Below are positions 6,127 to 12,390 of a stretch of DNA of 17,185 bases, in pieces. Position 1 is the stretch's first letter. Each line of letters begins with the position of its first letter. The stretch is from RGIG7300 sp045133915. Its GTDB lineage: Bacteria; Bacillota; Clostridia; Oscillospirales; CAG-272. Where the stretch lies: assembly GCA_045133915.1 (NCBI GenBank), contig JBGUUX010000082.1, positions 1 through 17,185 of the forward strand, written 5' to 3'. The notes beneath the pieces were generated by a model. The model was not told where the DNA came from. It saw only the letters and a program-made list of their open reading frames with translations, and searched no databases. Position numbers and translations under genes: made by a program.

Positions 6127-6152
6127 AAGGCGCATCCGTAAGGATGTGCCTT
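6127..6152 (+). terminator. Terminator of the perR-rbr operon
   Basis: AAGGCGCATCC pairs with GGATGTGCCTT (11 bp including one G-U), with loop GTAA, and a T-run of four follows. It begins 38 bases after the rubrerythrin stop. Confidence 0.85.
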
Positions 6153-6190
6153 TTGCATTTGTACGATCTAAGGTACAGGGTTATATGTCC

Positions 6191-6219
6191 TTGAAATATT
6201 CATTTTTATGTGTTATAAT
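6191..6219 (+). promoter_or_regulatory. Promoter of the O-acetylation operon
   Basis: TTGAAA (6191-6196), 17-base spacer, TATAAT (6214-6219). The ATG lies 30 bases after the -10. Confidence 0.8.
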
Positions 6220-6248
6220 CAAAAAGATAAATATTTACGGAGAATGAT

Positions 6249-7667
6249 ATGGTATTCAGTTCAACGATATTTTTATTTGTCTTTTTACCCTTGGTACTGT
6301 TATGCTATTATGCTATACCGGGTAAATGGGCAAAGAATTTAATTTTACTTGCATTCAGCCTTGTTTTCTACGGCTGGGGTGAACCGAGGTTAGTTCTGCT
6401 GATGGTAGTATCGGTACTTGCAAACTACCTGTTTGGCCTCCTTATCCATCAAAGCCATCTTAAAGACAAAAAGGGCAGAGCATGGCTCTGGTTATCGGTC
6501 ATCTTTAATATAGGACTGCTTTTTTATTTCAAATATTTCACCTTTGCGGCGCAGAGCCTTGCGGCGCTTATCAAGGCAAATTGGGTCATCAGAGAGATCG
6601 CTCTGCCTATAGGTATTTCATTCTATACCTTCCAGGGTATGAGCTACGTCATAGACGTTTACCGCGAGGATATCACCCTCAAGCCCATGGTGCAAAAAAA
6701 TCCTATAAAGGTTGCGCTCTATATCTCTATGTTCCCTCAGCTTATCGCAGGACCTATCGTGCGTTACGAGGACGTGCTTCCTTATCTTGACAAACGTGAG
6801 CATACTCTTGAAAGATTTACCCAGGGTATAGAGGTCTTTATCATAGGTCTTTCAAAGAAGGTCATTTTTGCAAACCTCTTGGGTGAGGTGGCAACCTCCC
6901 TTATGGAGACAAACGCAGGTATGATAGGTACCCCCCACGCCTGGCTTGGCGCTATATGCTATACCATGCAGATATTCTACGACTTCTCCGGTTATTCCGA
7001 GATGGCTATAGGTCTTGGTAAGATGTTCGGTTTTGAGTTCATGCAGAACTTTAACTTCCCCTACATATCAAGAAGCATCACCGAGTTCTGGAGACGTTGG
7101 CATATATCCCTTTCGGGATGGTTTAGAGACTATCTCTACATACCTCTTGGCGGCAACAGACGCGGCAACGTATACTTTAATCTGTTTGTGGTATTCCTTG
7201 CTACAGGTATATGGCACGGAGCCGACTGGGGCTTTATAATATGGGGTCTCTGGCACGGAGCGTTTATGCTTATCGAGCGTATTCTTAAAAAGCATCCCTT
7301 GCCCCTTAAACTCCCTAAAGCTCTAACTGCTCCTCTCGGTTGGGCATACTCCATGCTTGTAGTTATGCTCGGTTGGGTGCTGTTCAGAATAGTTGATCTC
7401 GGTGCTACCATTGATTATATCAAGCTTATGTTCGGTTTTGGCAATCCCGAGTTTGTGCGTTACGGTGTAATGTATTATCTCAATGCAAGAACTCTCACCG
7501 TTCTTATAGCGGCGCTTATTTGCTGTGTTCCTTGGAAAAACGTCATCAAACTCAAGGGTACTTGGTTCGTATTTGTTCGCCGTATAGTGTTGTTGGTTCT
7601 TTTTGTTATCAGCTTTATGCTTATTACCAACAGTACCTACAACCCCTTTATTTACTTCAGATTTTAG
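6249..7667 (+). CDS. MBOAT family O-acyltransferase, AlgI/PatA type
   Basis: Polytopic membrane protein of 472 residues, the usual length for AlgI-like members of the membrane-bound O-acyltransferase family. It is predicted to move acetyl groups from a cytoplasmic donor across the membrane for O-acetylation of a secreted or surface polymer. Hydrophobic segments recur throughout (for example 3-25, 30-66, 78-98, 310-345, 365-385, 412-427, 442-460). Signature parts seen are YFKYF near 93, GISFYTFQGMSYVIDVYR at 122-139, the FWRRWHISLS segment (His285), and the invariant catalytic His323 in TGIWHGADWGF. The ATG follows GGAG by 6 bases. The next gene encodes the partner SGNH protein, whose ribosome site overlaps this stop codon. 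The polymer (exopolysaccharide, peptidoglycan or teichoic acid) cannot be told from sequence. Confidence 0.93.
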   Translation: MVFSSTIFLFVFLPLVLLCYYAIPGKWAKNLILLAFSLVFYGWGEPRLVLLMVVSVLANYLFGLLIHQSHLKDKKGRAWLWLSVIFNIGLLFYFKYFTFAAQSLAALIKANWVIREIALPIGISFYTFQGMSYVIDVYREDITLKPMVQKNPIKVALYISMFPQLIAGPIVRYEDVLPYLDKREHTLERFTQGIEVFIIGLSKKVIFANLLGEVATSLMETNAGMIGTPHAWLGAICYTMQIFYDFSGYSEMAIGLGKMFGFEFMQNFNFPYISRSITEFWRRWHISLSGWFRDYLYIPLGGNRRGNVYFNLFVVFLATGIWHGADWGFIIWGLWHGAFMLIERILKKHPLPLKLPKALTAPLGWAYSMLVVMLGWVLFRIVDLGATIDYIKLMFGFGNPEFVRYGVMYYLNARTLTVLIAALICCVPWKNVIKLKGTWFVFVRRIVLLVLFVISFMLITNSTYNPFIYFRF

Positions 7668-7676
7668 GAGGCGTGT

Positions 7677-8792
7677 ATGAAAAAGATCGGTAATATCATA
7701 TTCTGCCTCATATTCCTTTTGATGTTGGTACTCCCCTTTGTCTTTACCAACTTTGAAAAAGAGGTCATATCCGAGATAGACAACGAGTATCTGCCCAAGC
7801 TTGAAACAGACAGCCTTGAAGCTTTTGTTAAGAGTGCGGACGGCTATCTTGATAAGCGTATAGGCTTCCGCGAAGAGTCCCTTGAGCTCTATCAGCAGCT
7901 TAACGACAAGCTGTTTTCCGAGATGGAGCATCCCAACCATATGTACGGCAAGAACGGACATATGTATTATAAGTGGGATGAGTATATTGAGGACTGGCAG
8001 CATCTCAATCTTGACGAAGAATGGGCTGACAAATTCGCACGGGGAATAAAGAGCTTTCAGGATTATGCGGAGTCTAAGGATAAGAAGTTTATATACGTAC
8101 TTTTGCCTGACAAAAAGACCATCTACCCCGAATATTTTCCCGAGGGGTATAACGTCAAGGGCGATGTGTCAAGAACGGATCAAGTGCTTAATTATCTTGA
8201 CGAGTATTCGGTAAACTACTACTGGGCAAAGGATACTATGCTTGAGGGCAAAAAGACTATGCCCGTCAACAATAAAAAGTATGACATCACCCATTGGAAC
8301 GAAAACGGTGCATTTATCGTTATAAGCGAGCTTCATTCACGTATAGGTCTAAAGCCCCTTGACGTAAACGACTACGAGGTGACCGAGAAAGTAGAAAAAT
8401 ACCTTCCAAACTCTGATTTCGTTATAAACGAGTCTGTACCTCTGTACACCTTAAAGGATCAAAAGGCGGTACTTGAACGTGGTTGGCATGAGAAAAATGA
8501 GATACTTTTCCATAAAGGACAGCATCATTATTTCTCTTATCACCACAATCCCCAAAACGCCGATGCACCCAAGCTTCTTGTTATCCACGACAGCTATCTT
8601 GCGGGTATGGAAAAGTTCTTCTGCGAAAACGTAAGTGAGCTTTTCTTCATCCATAGATACAATATCCATAATATCGACTGGTTTAAGTATTACGTAGATA
8701 CCATTGACCCCGATATCATAGTATTTGAAAATCCCGAGAGAAGCCTTCAGCAGTTTGATTTGTACAATGAAATACCTGTAACAAATAATTAA
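7677..8792 (+). CDS. AlgJ/AlgX-like SGNH O-acetyltransferase, membrane-anchored
   Basis: Predicted extracytoplasmic acetyl-transfer partner of the preceding MBOAT protein, 371 residues. One hydrophobic segment (about 5-24) is an uncleaved anchor or signal. The rest resembles the AlgJ/AlgX SGNH hydrolase-like domain: PDKKTIYPEY at 144-153, a candidate catalytic Asp203 and His206 in YDITHWNENG, and candidate nucleophile Ser306 in IHDSY. In this family the Ser lies in GDSF/Y near the C-terminal part and Asp-His in DxxHW, so the arrangement agrees. AGGAGG (7666-7671) stands 5 bases before the ATG and overlaps the upstream stop codon, indicating translational coupling. Sequence identity to named members appears low, so the acetylated substrate is not inferred. 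Confidence 0.85.
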   Translation: MKKIGNIIFCLIFLLMLVLPFVFTNFEKEVISEIDNEYLPKLETDSLEAFVKSADGYLDKRIGFREESLELYQQLNDKLFSEMEHPNHMYGKNGHMYYKWDEYIEDWQHLNLDEEWADKFARGIKSFQDYAESKDKKFIYVLLPDKKTIYPEYFPEGYNVKGDVSRTDQVLNYLDEYSVNYYWAKDTMLEGKKTMPVNNKKYDITHWNENGAFIVISELHSRIGLKPLDVNDYEVTEKVEKYLPNSDFVINESVPLYTLKDQKAVLERGWHEKNEILFHKGQHHYFSYHHNPQNADAPKLLVIHDSYLAGMEKFFCENVSELFFIHRYNIHNIDWFKYYVDTIDPDIIVFENPERSLQQFDLYNEIPVTNN

Positions 8793-8818
8793 AGGACTTC
8801 GTTTGAAGTCCTTTAATT
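8787..8818. terminator. Bidirectional terminator between the convergent SGNH and serpin genes
   Basis: A 14-bp perfect stem AATTAAAGGACTTC with its complement and loop GTTT. It includes the stop codon of the plus-strand gene and ends 4 bases before that of the serpin. The A- and T-rich flanks suit termination in both directions. Confidence 0.85.
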
Positions 8819-8822
8819 TATA

Positions 8823-10388
8823 TTATTTAATATTATTGACCGTTCCGATAAACAACGGCAGTCCGTCGTATCCGTTTATGATGAATACAAAGGGACGGTC
8901 AAGCGTAAAGTCTATCTCGTCAAGGGGGGCTGCGGTAGCACCGCAGAGCATCATGGTAAAGGCAGCTGCCTTGCAGCCCTTTTCGTCAACGGTTACTCTC
9001 GCACCGTGGACCATAGAGTCAAGGAAAGCTCCCGCGTCGGTTATGGGGGACATATCCGCCTTGATCTCGTCGGTTATGTCGGTTATACCCAGCTTTGAGA
9101 GATCATCGGTCAGGTCAAGCTGAGAGGAAACGTCAAACTTGGGCATAGAGAAGTTTACTATTGCGTGTCTCTCGCTTTTCCAGCAGGGCTTGTCGGTGAG
9201 ATCGCTCATATAGCTCTCGCGGCCTCCGCAAAGCAGGAACTCTGCAAACTCCTCTGTATTGATAAGCTCCTTGGGGCTCATGCCTTCTTTGGGAAGAACA
9301 AAGGTCATACTGCCGTTTTCGGTGAAATACTTTTTGTAAGCGGTGAAGCTGTCGCCTACCGAAACAGAGCCGTTTCTGCTTTCGTGCATAAACTCGGTCT
9401 TGACCTTGCCGTTTGTGCCGTTAAATACCTCGGTTGTGTTCTTGTCGGGGTTGAACTCATCTGCCCACTTTGCGTTAAACAGGATGGTTGAGGCAAGGGC
9501 GAGGGCGGTGTCCTCGGGCATAGAGATACCCTTGACCTGATTGCTAAGCATTCCGTCGGTCTGCTCGTTGAGCCATCCCCGCAGGACCTCGTCGTACTCC
9601 TTGGTTCCCATCCTGCCCTCAAAGGTGGAGGTGTAATAGTTTTTGGCTAAGATATCAATAGTATCTTTTTTATACTCTCCCTCCTCGCGAAGCCACAGAG
9701 AGTTGCCGAGAACGGTCTTTGCGGTGCCGTCGTCGGTGTAGAGGGCGTTCCACAGAGCGTTGGCATCGGCACGAAGCGACCCTATGCCGTCACTGCCAAG
9801 AGCATTAAGTATCTGCGTTCTGCTCTTACCGCCGCTTGTTTCCGCAAGCATGGCAAGTGCCATATATACGTTGACGGGGGAGTAGATGGCGTTGTCCTCG
9901 GTATCCCCTAAAAATGCCTTGGTGGAATAGGTGATGAACTTACTAAGGTCGGGAGTGTTGCTGTCATAGGCGGCGCGGAAGGACTCTACCTCCTTCTGCC
10001 AACTGTCGTAAGCGTTTAAGTCGTTTGGGTCTGTGTTAAAGGTATAGTTTTGTACTCTTGTGGGATATACCGCCTTACCGAGACAGTAATCGAGGCTGTA
10101 GTAGTTCTCGGTTTTTGAAACGTCGGTGGCAGATTCCTGAATATTCTCTTTAATATTATCGTCAGCACTGTCTGCCAATAAGGAATTTTCATTTTCAGGT
10201 GTTTCCGATATGCTCTCCTTGTTTTGCTGAAGTGCTGCAACACCCATAAGTACAGATATACACAGAAGTATGGCTACCGCAGGGATCCAGCGGAATTTTC
10301 TTCTTTTTTTGATCTTATAATCAGCCGCCTCGGCTATGAGGTCATCGCCTACCATGCCTACGGCATCCTGCAGCTTTTCTCTTTTCAT
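8823..10388 (-). CDS. Membrane-anchored serpin with ECF-associated N-terminal segment
   Basis: Protein of 521 residues predicted to be a protease inhibitor held outside the cell membrane. Residues 1-32 are a short cytoplasmic segment (LQDAVGMVGDDLIAEA, then KIKKRRKFR), like the N-termini of membrane proteins encoded beside ECF sigma factors in clostridia. Residues 33-53 form one transmembrane helix with the basic side inward, 54-140 a polar linker, and about 145-521 a complete serpin domain. Serpin marks include IYSPVNVYMALAMLAETSGGK, NAKWADEF, VNFSMPKF, the reactive-loop hinge DEKGCKAAAFT (468-478) and the closing DRPFVFIINGYDGLPLFIGTVN. The hinge has small residues at P12-P10, as inhibitory serpins do. 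The ATG overlaps the stop of the sigma gene (ATGA) and has AAGGAGGG 9 bases upstream. Gut clostridial serpins that inhibit host serine proteases are known; whether this one inhibits, senses or both is open. Confidence 0.92.
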   Translation of the reverse strand: MKREKLQDAVGMVGDDLIAEAADYKIKKRRKFRWIPAVAILLCISVLMGVAALQQNKESISETPENENSLLADSADDNIKENIQESATDVSKTENYYSLDYCLGKAVYPTRVQNYTFNTDPNDLNAYDSWQKEVESFRAAYDSNTPDLSKFITYSTKAFLGDTEDNAIYSPVNVYMALAMLAETSGGKSRTQILNALGSDGIGSLRADANALWNALYTDDGTAKTVLGNSLWLREEGEYKKDTIDILAKNYYTSTFEGRMGTKEYDEVLRGWLNEQTDGMLSNQVKGISMPEDTALALASTILFNAKWADEFNPDKNTTEVFNGTNGKVKTEFMHESRNGSVSVGDSFTAYKKYFTENGSMTFVLPKEGMSPKELINTEEFAEFLLCGGRESYMSDLTDKPCWKSERHAIVNFSMPKFDVSSQLDLTDDLSKLGITDITDEIKADMSPITDAGAFLDSMVHGARVTVDEKGCKAAAFTMMLCGATAAPLDEIDFTLDRPFVFIINGYDGLPLFIGTVNNIK

Positions 10389-10942
10389 ATGCTGATACCC
10401 TCCTTGTCTAAATATTCTTTCAGCTTCTGCCTTGTACGGCAGAGCTGCATTTTTACCTTTCCCTCGCTTGCACCGGTGAGCCCGGCTATCTCGGATATAG
10501 AATCACAGAACCAGTATCGGCGAAGAAATACGATACGGTCCTTTTCTTTAAGCTCTCTCAAAAAGGAGTCGATATGTACCGACAGCTGCCTTGAGTCAAG
10601 GGCAGACTCTACACTTTGAGAGTCGGGGATACAGTCCCCAAGCTCGTCAAGGGAGGCGGCAATGTTGCAGGCGCGCTTTTCTGCATACTTGTACCGCCAT
10701 ATCTTTAAGGAAATATTCCTCGTTATCCTCATTATAAAAGAGGATAATATGTCAGGCCTGTGAGGTGGTATGGAGTCCCATACCCCGAGGTATGTATCGT
10801 TGACCGCCTCCTCGCTGTCACGACTGTCCCCTAAGATGTTGTAGGCAACCGAGTAGCAGAGCCTGCCGTATTTCTGCCTCGCGGCTTCAAGCCCGGTCTC
10901 ATCCCGTTGCCACAGAAGTTCGATTATTCGTTTGTCGTCCAT
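10385..10942 (-). CDS. ECF-type RNA polymerase sigma factor
   Basis: Sigma-70 family factor of the extracytoplasmic-function group, 185 residues, with only regions 2 and 4. Region 2 spans about 25-90, with YSVAYNILGDSRDSEEAVNDTY and the conserved DxxSxF-like segment DILSSFI followed by RITRN. Region 4 spans about 120-180, with ELKEKDRIVFLRRYW and the helix-turn-helix SISEIAGLTGASEGKVKMQLCRTRQKL. AGGAGG stands upstream of the ATG, giving a strong start. It overlaps the serpin gene by 4 bases, so the two are translated together, and the membrane-spanning serpin protein stands where an anti-sigma factor is normally found. Its regulon cannot be read from this window. Confidence 0.93.
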   Translation of the reverse strand: MDDKRIIELLWQRDETGLEAARQKYGRLCYSVAYNILGDSRDSEEAVNDTYLGVWDSIPPHRPDILSSFIMRITRNISLKIWRYKYAEKRACNIAASLDELGDCIPDSQSVESALDSRQLSVHIDSFLRELKEKDRIVFLRRYWFCDSISEIAGLTGASEGKVKMQLCRTRQKLKEYLDKEGISI

Positions 10943-10992
10943 TTCTCCACCTCCTATAGATTAACTACCGATAAAAATGATTTGGTAACGTT

Positions 10993-11021
10993 ATTATACC
11001 AAAAAAATGCAGATATTACAA
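10993..11021 (-). promoter_or_regulatory. Promoter of the sigma-serpin operon
   Basis: TTGTAA (11021-11016), 17-base spacer, TATAAT (10998-10993) on the minus strand, about 50 bases before the start codon. It looks like a housekeeping promoter. No clear GGAAC/CGTC-type ECF promoter was seen; a weak candidate AACGTT-N16-CGGTA lies between this -10 and the gene. Confidence 0.7.
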
Positions 11022-11026
11022 CAAAA

Positions 11027-11050
11027 ATGACCCTCAAAGTTGAAGGTCAT
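11027..11050 (-). terminator. Terminator of the two-small-protein operon
   Basis: On the minus strand ATGACCTTCAA pairs with TTGAGGGTCAT (11 bp with one wobble pair), loop CT, followed directly by TTTTTGTTG. It lies 30 bases past the stop of the 54-residue gene and abuts the promoter of the sigma-serpin operon, insulating the two units. Confidence 0.85.
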
Positions 11051-11080
11051 AAAAGGACGGTTTATGAAGTTAACGGAACT

Positions 11081-11245
11081 TTAGCTTTCATTTTCTTCTA
11101 TCAATTCGAATTCCCATGTGGGGTATAAATAATCCTCATTGGAGTCATCAATAACTCTATAGTGATTATATTCTATACCGAGGCACTCGTAGATTTTTCC
11201 GTTTTTTAAGTCTGTGCAGGATTTTCCGATATATTTAACTTTCAT
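11081..11245 (-). CDS. Small acidic protein, 54 residues, unknown function
   Basis: A short gene starting MKVKYIGKS with an AGAGG ribosome site 6 bases before its ATG, ending EENES and followed by a clear terminator. The sequence is strongly acidic at its C-terminus and has beta-rich character (KIYECLGIEYNHYRVIDDS, EDYLYPTWEFEL), like small SH3-type barrels. Similar short MKVKYIG proteins recur in gut Firmicutes without an assigned function; that is recollection and not verified here. It begins 30 bases after the CPCC-type gene and shares its promoter. An immunity-protein or small regulatory role is possible but unsupported. Confidence 0.75.
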   Translation of the reverse strand: MKVKYIGKSCTDLKNGKIYECLGIEYNHYRVIDDSNEDYLYPTWEFELIEENES

Positions 11246-11275
11246 CTGTATACCTCTTTACCTAAACTATATAAG

Positions 11276-11464
11276 CTAATAGATTTCTTTTCCTTCTTTG
11301 TAAGCTTGCTTTGCTTCATTAAGGCTCATTATATTATCCATATTCTTGTAATCCGGATGCTCTTCTTGTAAAAACCAGTGTGTCCAATTACATACGGGGC
11401 ACTGTTCTAACATTTCTTTGAAAATATGCTTTTTACATACCGGGCACAGCATTTCTTCATCCAT
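11276..11464 (-). CDS. Small CPCC-like cysteine-rich protein (zinc ribbon)
   Basis: A 62-residue protein with two CPVC knuckles (Cys7/Cys10 and Cys22/Cys25), which should bind one zinc ion. The second knuckle followed by NW, a histidine/acidic stretch and then SLNEAKQAYKEG matches the pattern of the small cysteine-rich CPCC family (knuckle, tryptophan, SLNEAR-like helix). GGAGG lies 8 bases before the ATG. The function of the family is not established. It is the first gene of a two-gene operon with the 54-residue protein. Confidence 0.78.
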   Translation of the reverse strand: MDEEMLCPVCKKHIFKEMLEQCPVCNWTHWFLQEEHPDYKNMDNIMSLNEAKQAYKEGKEIY

Positions 11465-11569
11465 TGTATTTACCTCCGTGTTTATTTTAAGCTTTTCTAT
11501 CTATTCCATAAATTACGCCTTTAATATGAAACGTCCCGTTTGTTTGTGTTTTATAGGCTGTTGTTATGA

Positions 11570-11598
11570 ATTATATCACAGTATAACGATAATTGCAA
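11570..11598 (-). promoter_or_regulatory. Promoter of the two-small-protein operon
   Basis: TTGCAA (11598-11593), 17-base spacer and TATAAT (11575-11570) on the minus strand. The predicted leader is about 100 bases, long for such small genes; it contains a short AAACG-GGA-CGTTT hairpin but no recognised riboswitch. Confidence 0.65.
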
Positions 11599-11624
11599 TA
11601 TCTTGGAAAATTCTATAACACAGA

Positions 11625-11699
11625 GATAGTTCGCAAAGTGAACGATTTTTCATAGAGCATCACACAAATAGATGGTTCCCTAAGTGAACGATTTATGAT
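11625..11699. repeat. Two 29-bp direct repeats, 46-bp period
   Basis: 11625-11653 and 11671-11699 agree at 24 of 29 positions, sharing AAGTGAACGATTT. Each unit can fold through GTTC and GAAC. The 17-base stretch between them is unique. The region 11465-11828 holds no convincing gene; apart from this repeat it holds the small-operon promoter and the hairpin at 11705-11751. Confidence 0.65.
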
Positions 11700-11704
11700 G
11701 AAAG

Positions 11705-11751
11705 AACCTGAAGCTATTCTTGATTTTGATTAAAGATCATAGCTTCAGGTT
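11705..11751. terminator. Long terminator hairpin
   Basis: AACCTGAAGCTAT pairs with ATAGCTTCAGGTT (13 bp), extended by TCTT/AAGA inside, and is followed on the plus strand by TTTTATTG. On the minus strand it lies 78 bases past the spoVAE stop and is followed by CTTTCATC. It probably ends spoVAE transcription, but the better T-run is on the plus strand, where no gene is seen upstream. Confidence 0.75.
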
Positions 11752-11828
11752 TTTATTGTACGAGAAATTTATTTGTGCGTTTAGAAAAGCTTGATTGCCT
11801 GCACGGTTGATTAATATAAGCTAAGGAG

Positions 11829-12185
11829 TTGTTATTTCGGTCTGCTCTTAAACAGCAGTGCTGCCAGGTATCCGAAGATAAGTGCGGCGGTGATACCTGC
11901 CGCTGTTGCGGTGAGAGCGCCGGTGAGAGTGCCGAGAAGTCCGTACTGCCGTACTCCTTCTTCAATACCCTTGGCTATAGAATATCCGAAGCCGGTCAGG
12001 GGTACGGTTGCGCCGCAGCCTGCAAATTTTACTATAGGCTCGTATACTCCCGCGGCGGTGAGTATAACACCTGCCACCACGTAGCCCGCAAGTATACGGG
12101 CAGGGGTGAGCTTGGTGCGGTCGATGAGTATCTGGGCGATGACGCAGAGCAGCCCTCCCACCCAGAAGGCGTTAAAGTATTCCAT
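11829..12185 (-). CDS. spoVAE: Stage V sporulation protein AE (SpoVAE/SpoVAEb)
   Basis: Small membrane protein of 117 residues, the usual size, forming part of the SpoVA channel that imports dipicolinic acid into the forespore and releases it at germination. It starts MEYFNAFWVGGLLCVIAQILID and carries several hydrophobic helices (about 5-22, 32-50, 82-112) with the conserved stretch GCGATVPLTGFGYSIAKG. AGGAG lies 6 bases before the ATG. It follows spoVAD on the same strand after a 205-base gap filled with heptad repeats, wider than usual in spoVA operons. Expression in the forespore under sigma-G is expected from the family, presumably from the promoter ahead of spoVAD. Confidence 0.94.
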
Positions 12186-12202
12186 GTGGTTCTCCTATAT
12201 TT

Positions 12203-12258
12203 AACTATTAACTATTATCTATTATCTATTAACTATTATCTATTCACTATTCACTAAA
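12203..12258. repeat. Eight 7-bp tandem units (AACTATT/ATCTATT/CACTATT)
   Basis: Units in exact register: AACTATT twice, ATCTATT twice, AACTATT, ATCTATT, CACTATT and a decayed CACTAAA. The last part forms a 14-base inverted repeat with the array at 12351. Confidence 0.85.
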
Positions 12259-12350
12259 AAACACTTCCTGCCAATAATATCTCACGTTACTTGTTTTACG
12301 GAAGATTGATGATTTTGTCATCAAATTTCATTTATTCAAGCCGTCTGCAA

Positions 12351-12385
12351 GTGAATAGTGAATAACGAATAGTGAATAATGAATA
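12351..12385. repeat. Five 7-bp tandem units (GTGAATA), inverted to the array at 12203
   Basis: GTGAATA twice, ACGAATA, GTGAATA and ATGAATA. The first 14 bases (12351-12364) are the exact complement of 12241-12254, so the two arrays can pair across a loop of 96 bases. The sequence between has a TTGATGA/TCATCAA hairpin but no gene. Confidence 0.85.
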
Positions 12386-12390
12386 ACCGA

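Noticed and set aside
7323..8003. Minus-strand frame of 226 codons across the acyltransferase genes
   Set aside because: Antisense to two well-supported genes with coupled translation; no ribosome site and no recognisable motif.
11418..11618. Plus-strand 66-codon frame over the CPCC gene and its leader
   Set aside because: Overlaps the better supported CPCC gene antisense and has no ribosome site.
11625..11699. CRISPR-like pair of repeats with a spacer
   Set aside because: Only two imperfect copies (24/29) and a 17-base spacer, far too short for a CRISPR spacer; no cas genes in the window.
11829..12257. Plus-strand frame ending in a repeated Tyr-Leu-Ser-Ile pattern
   Set aside because: Antisense to spoVAE; the repeated end is the translated heptad array, not a protein repeat.
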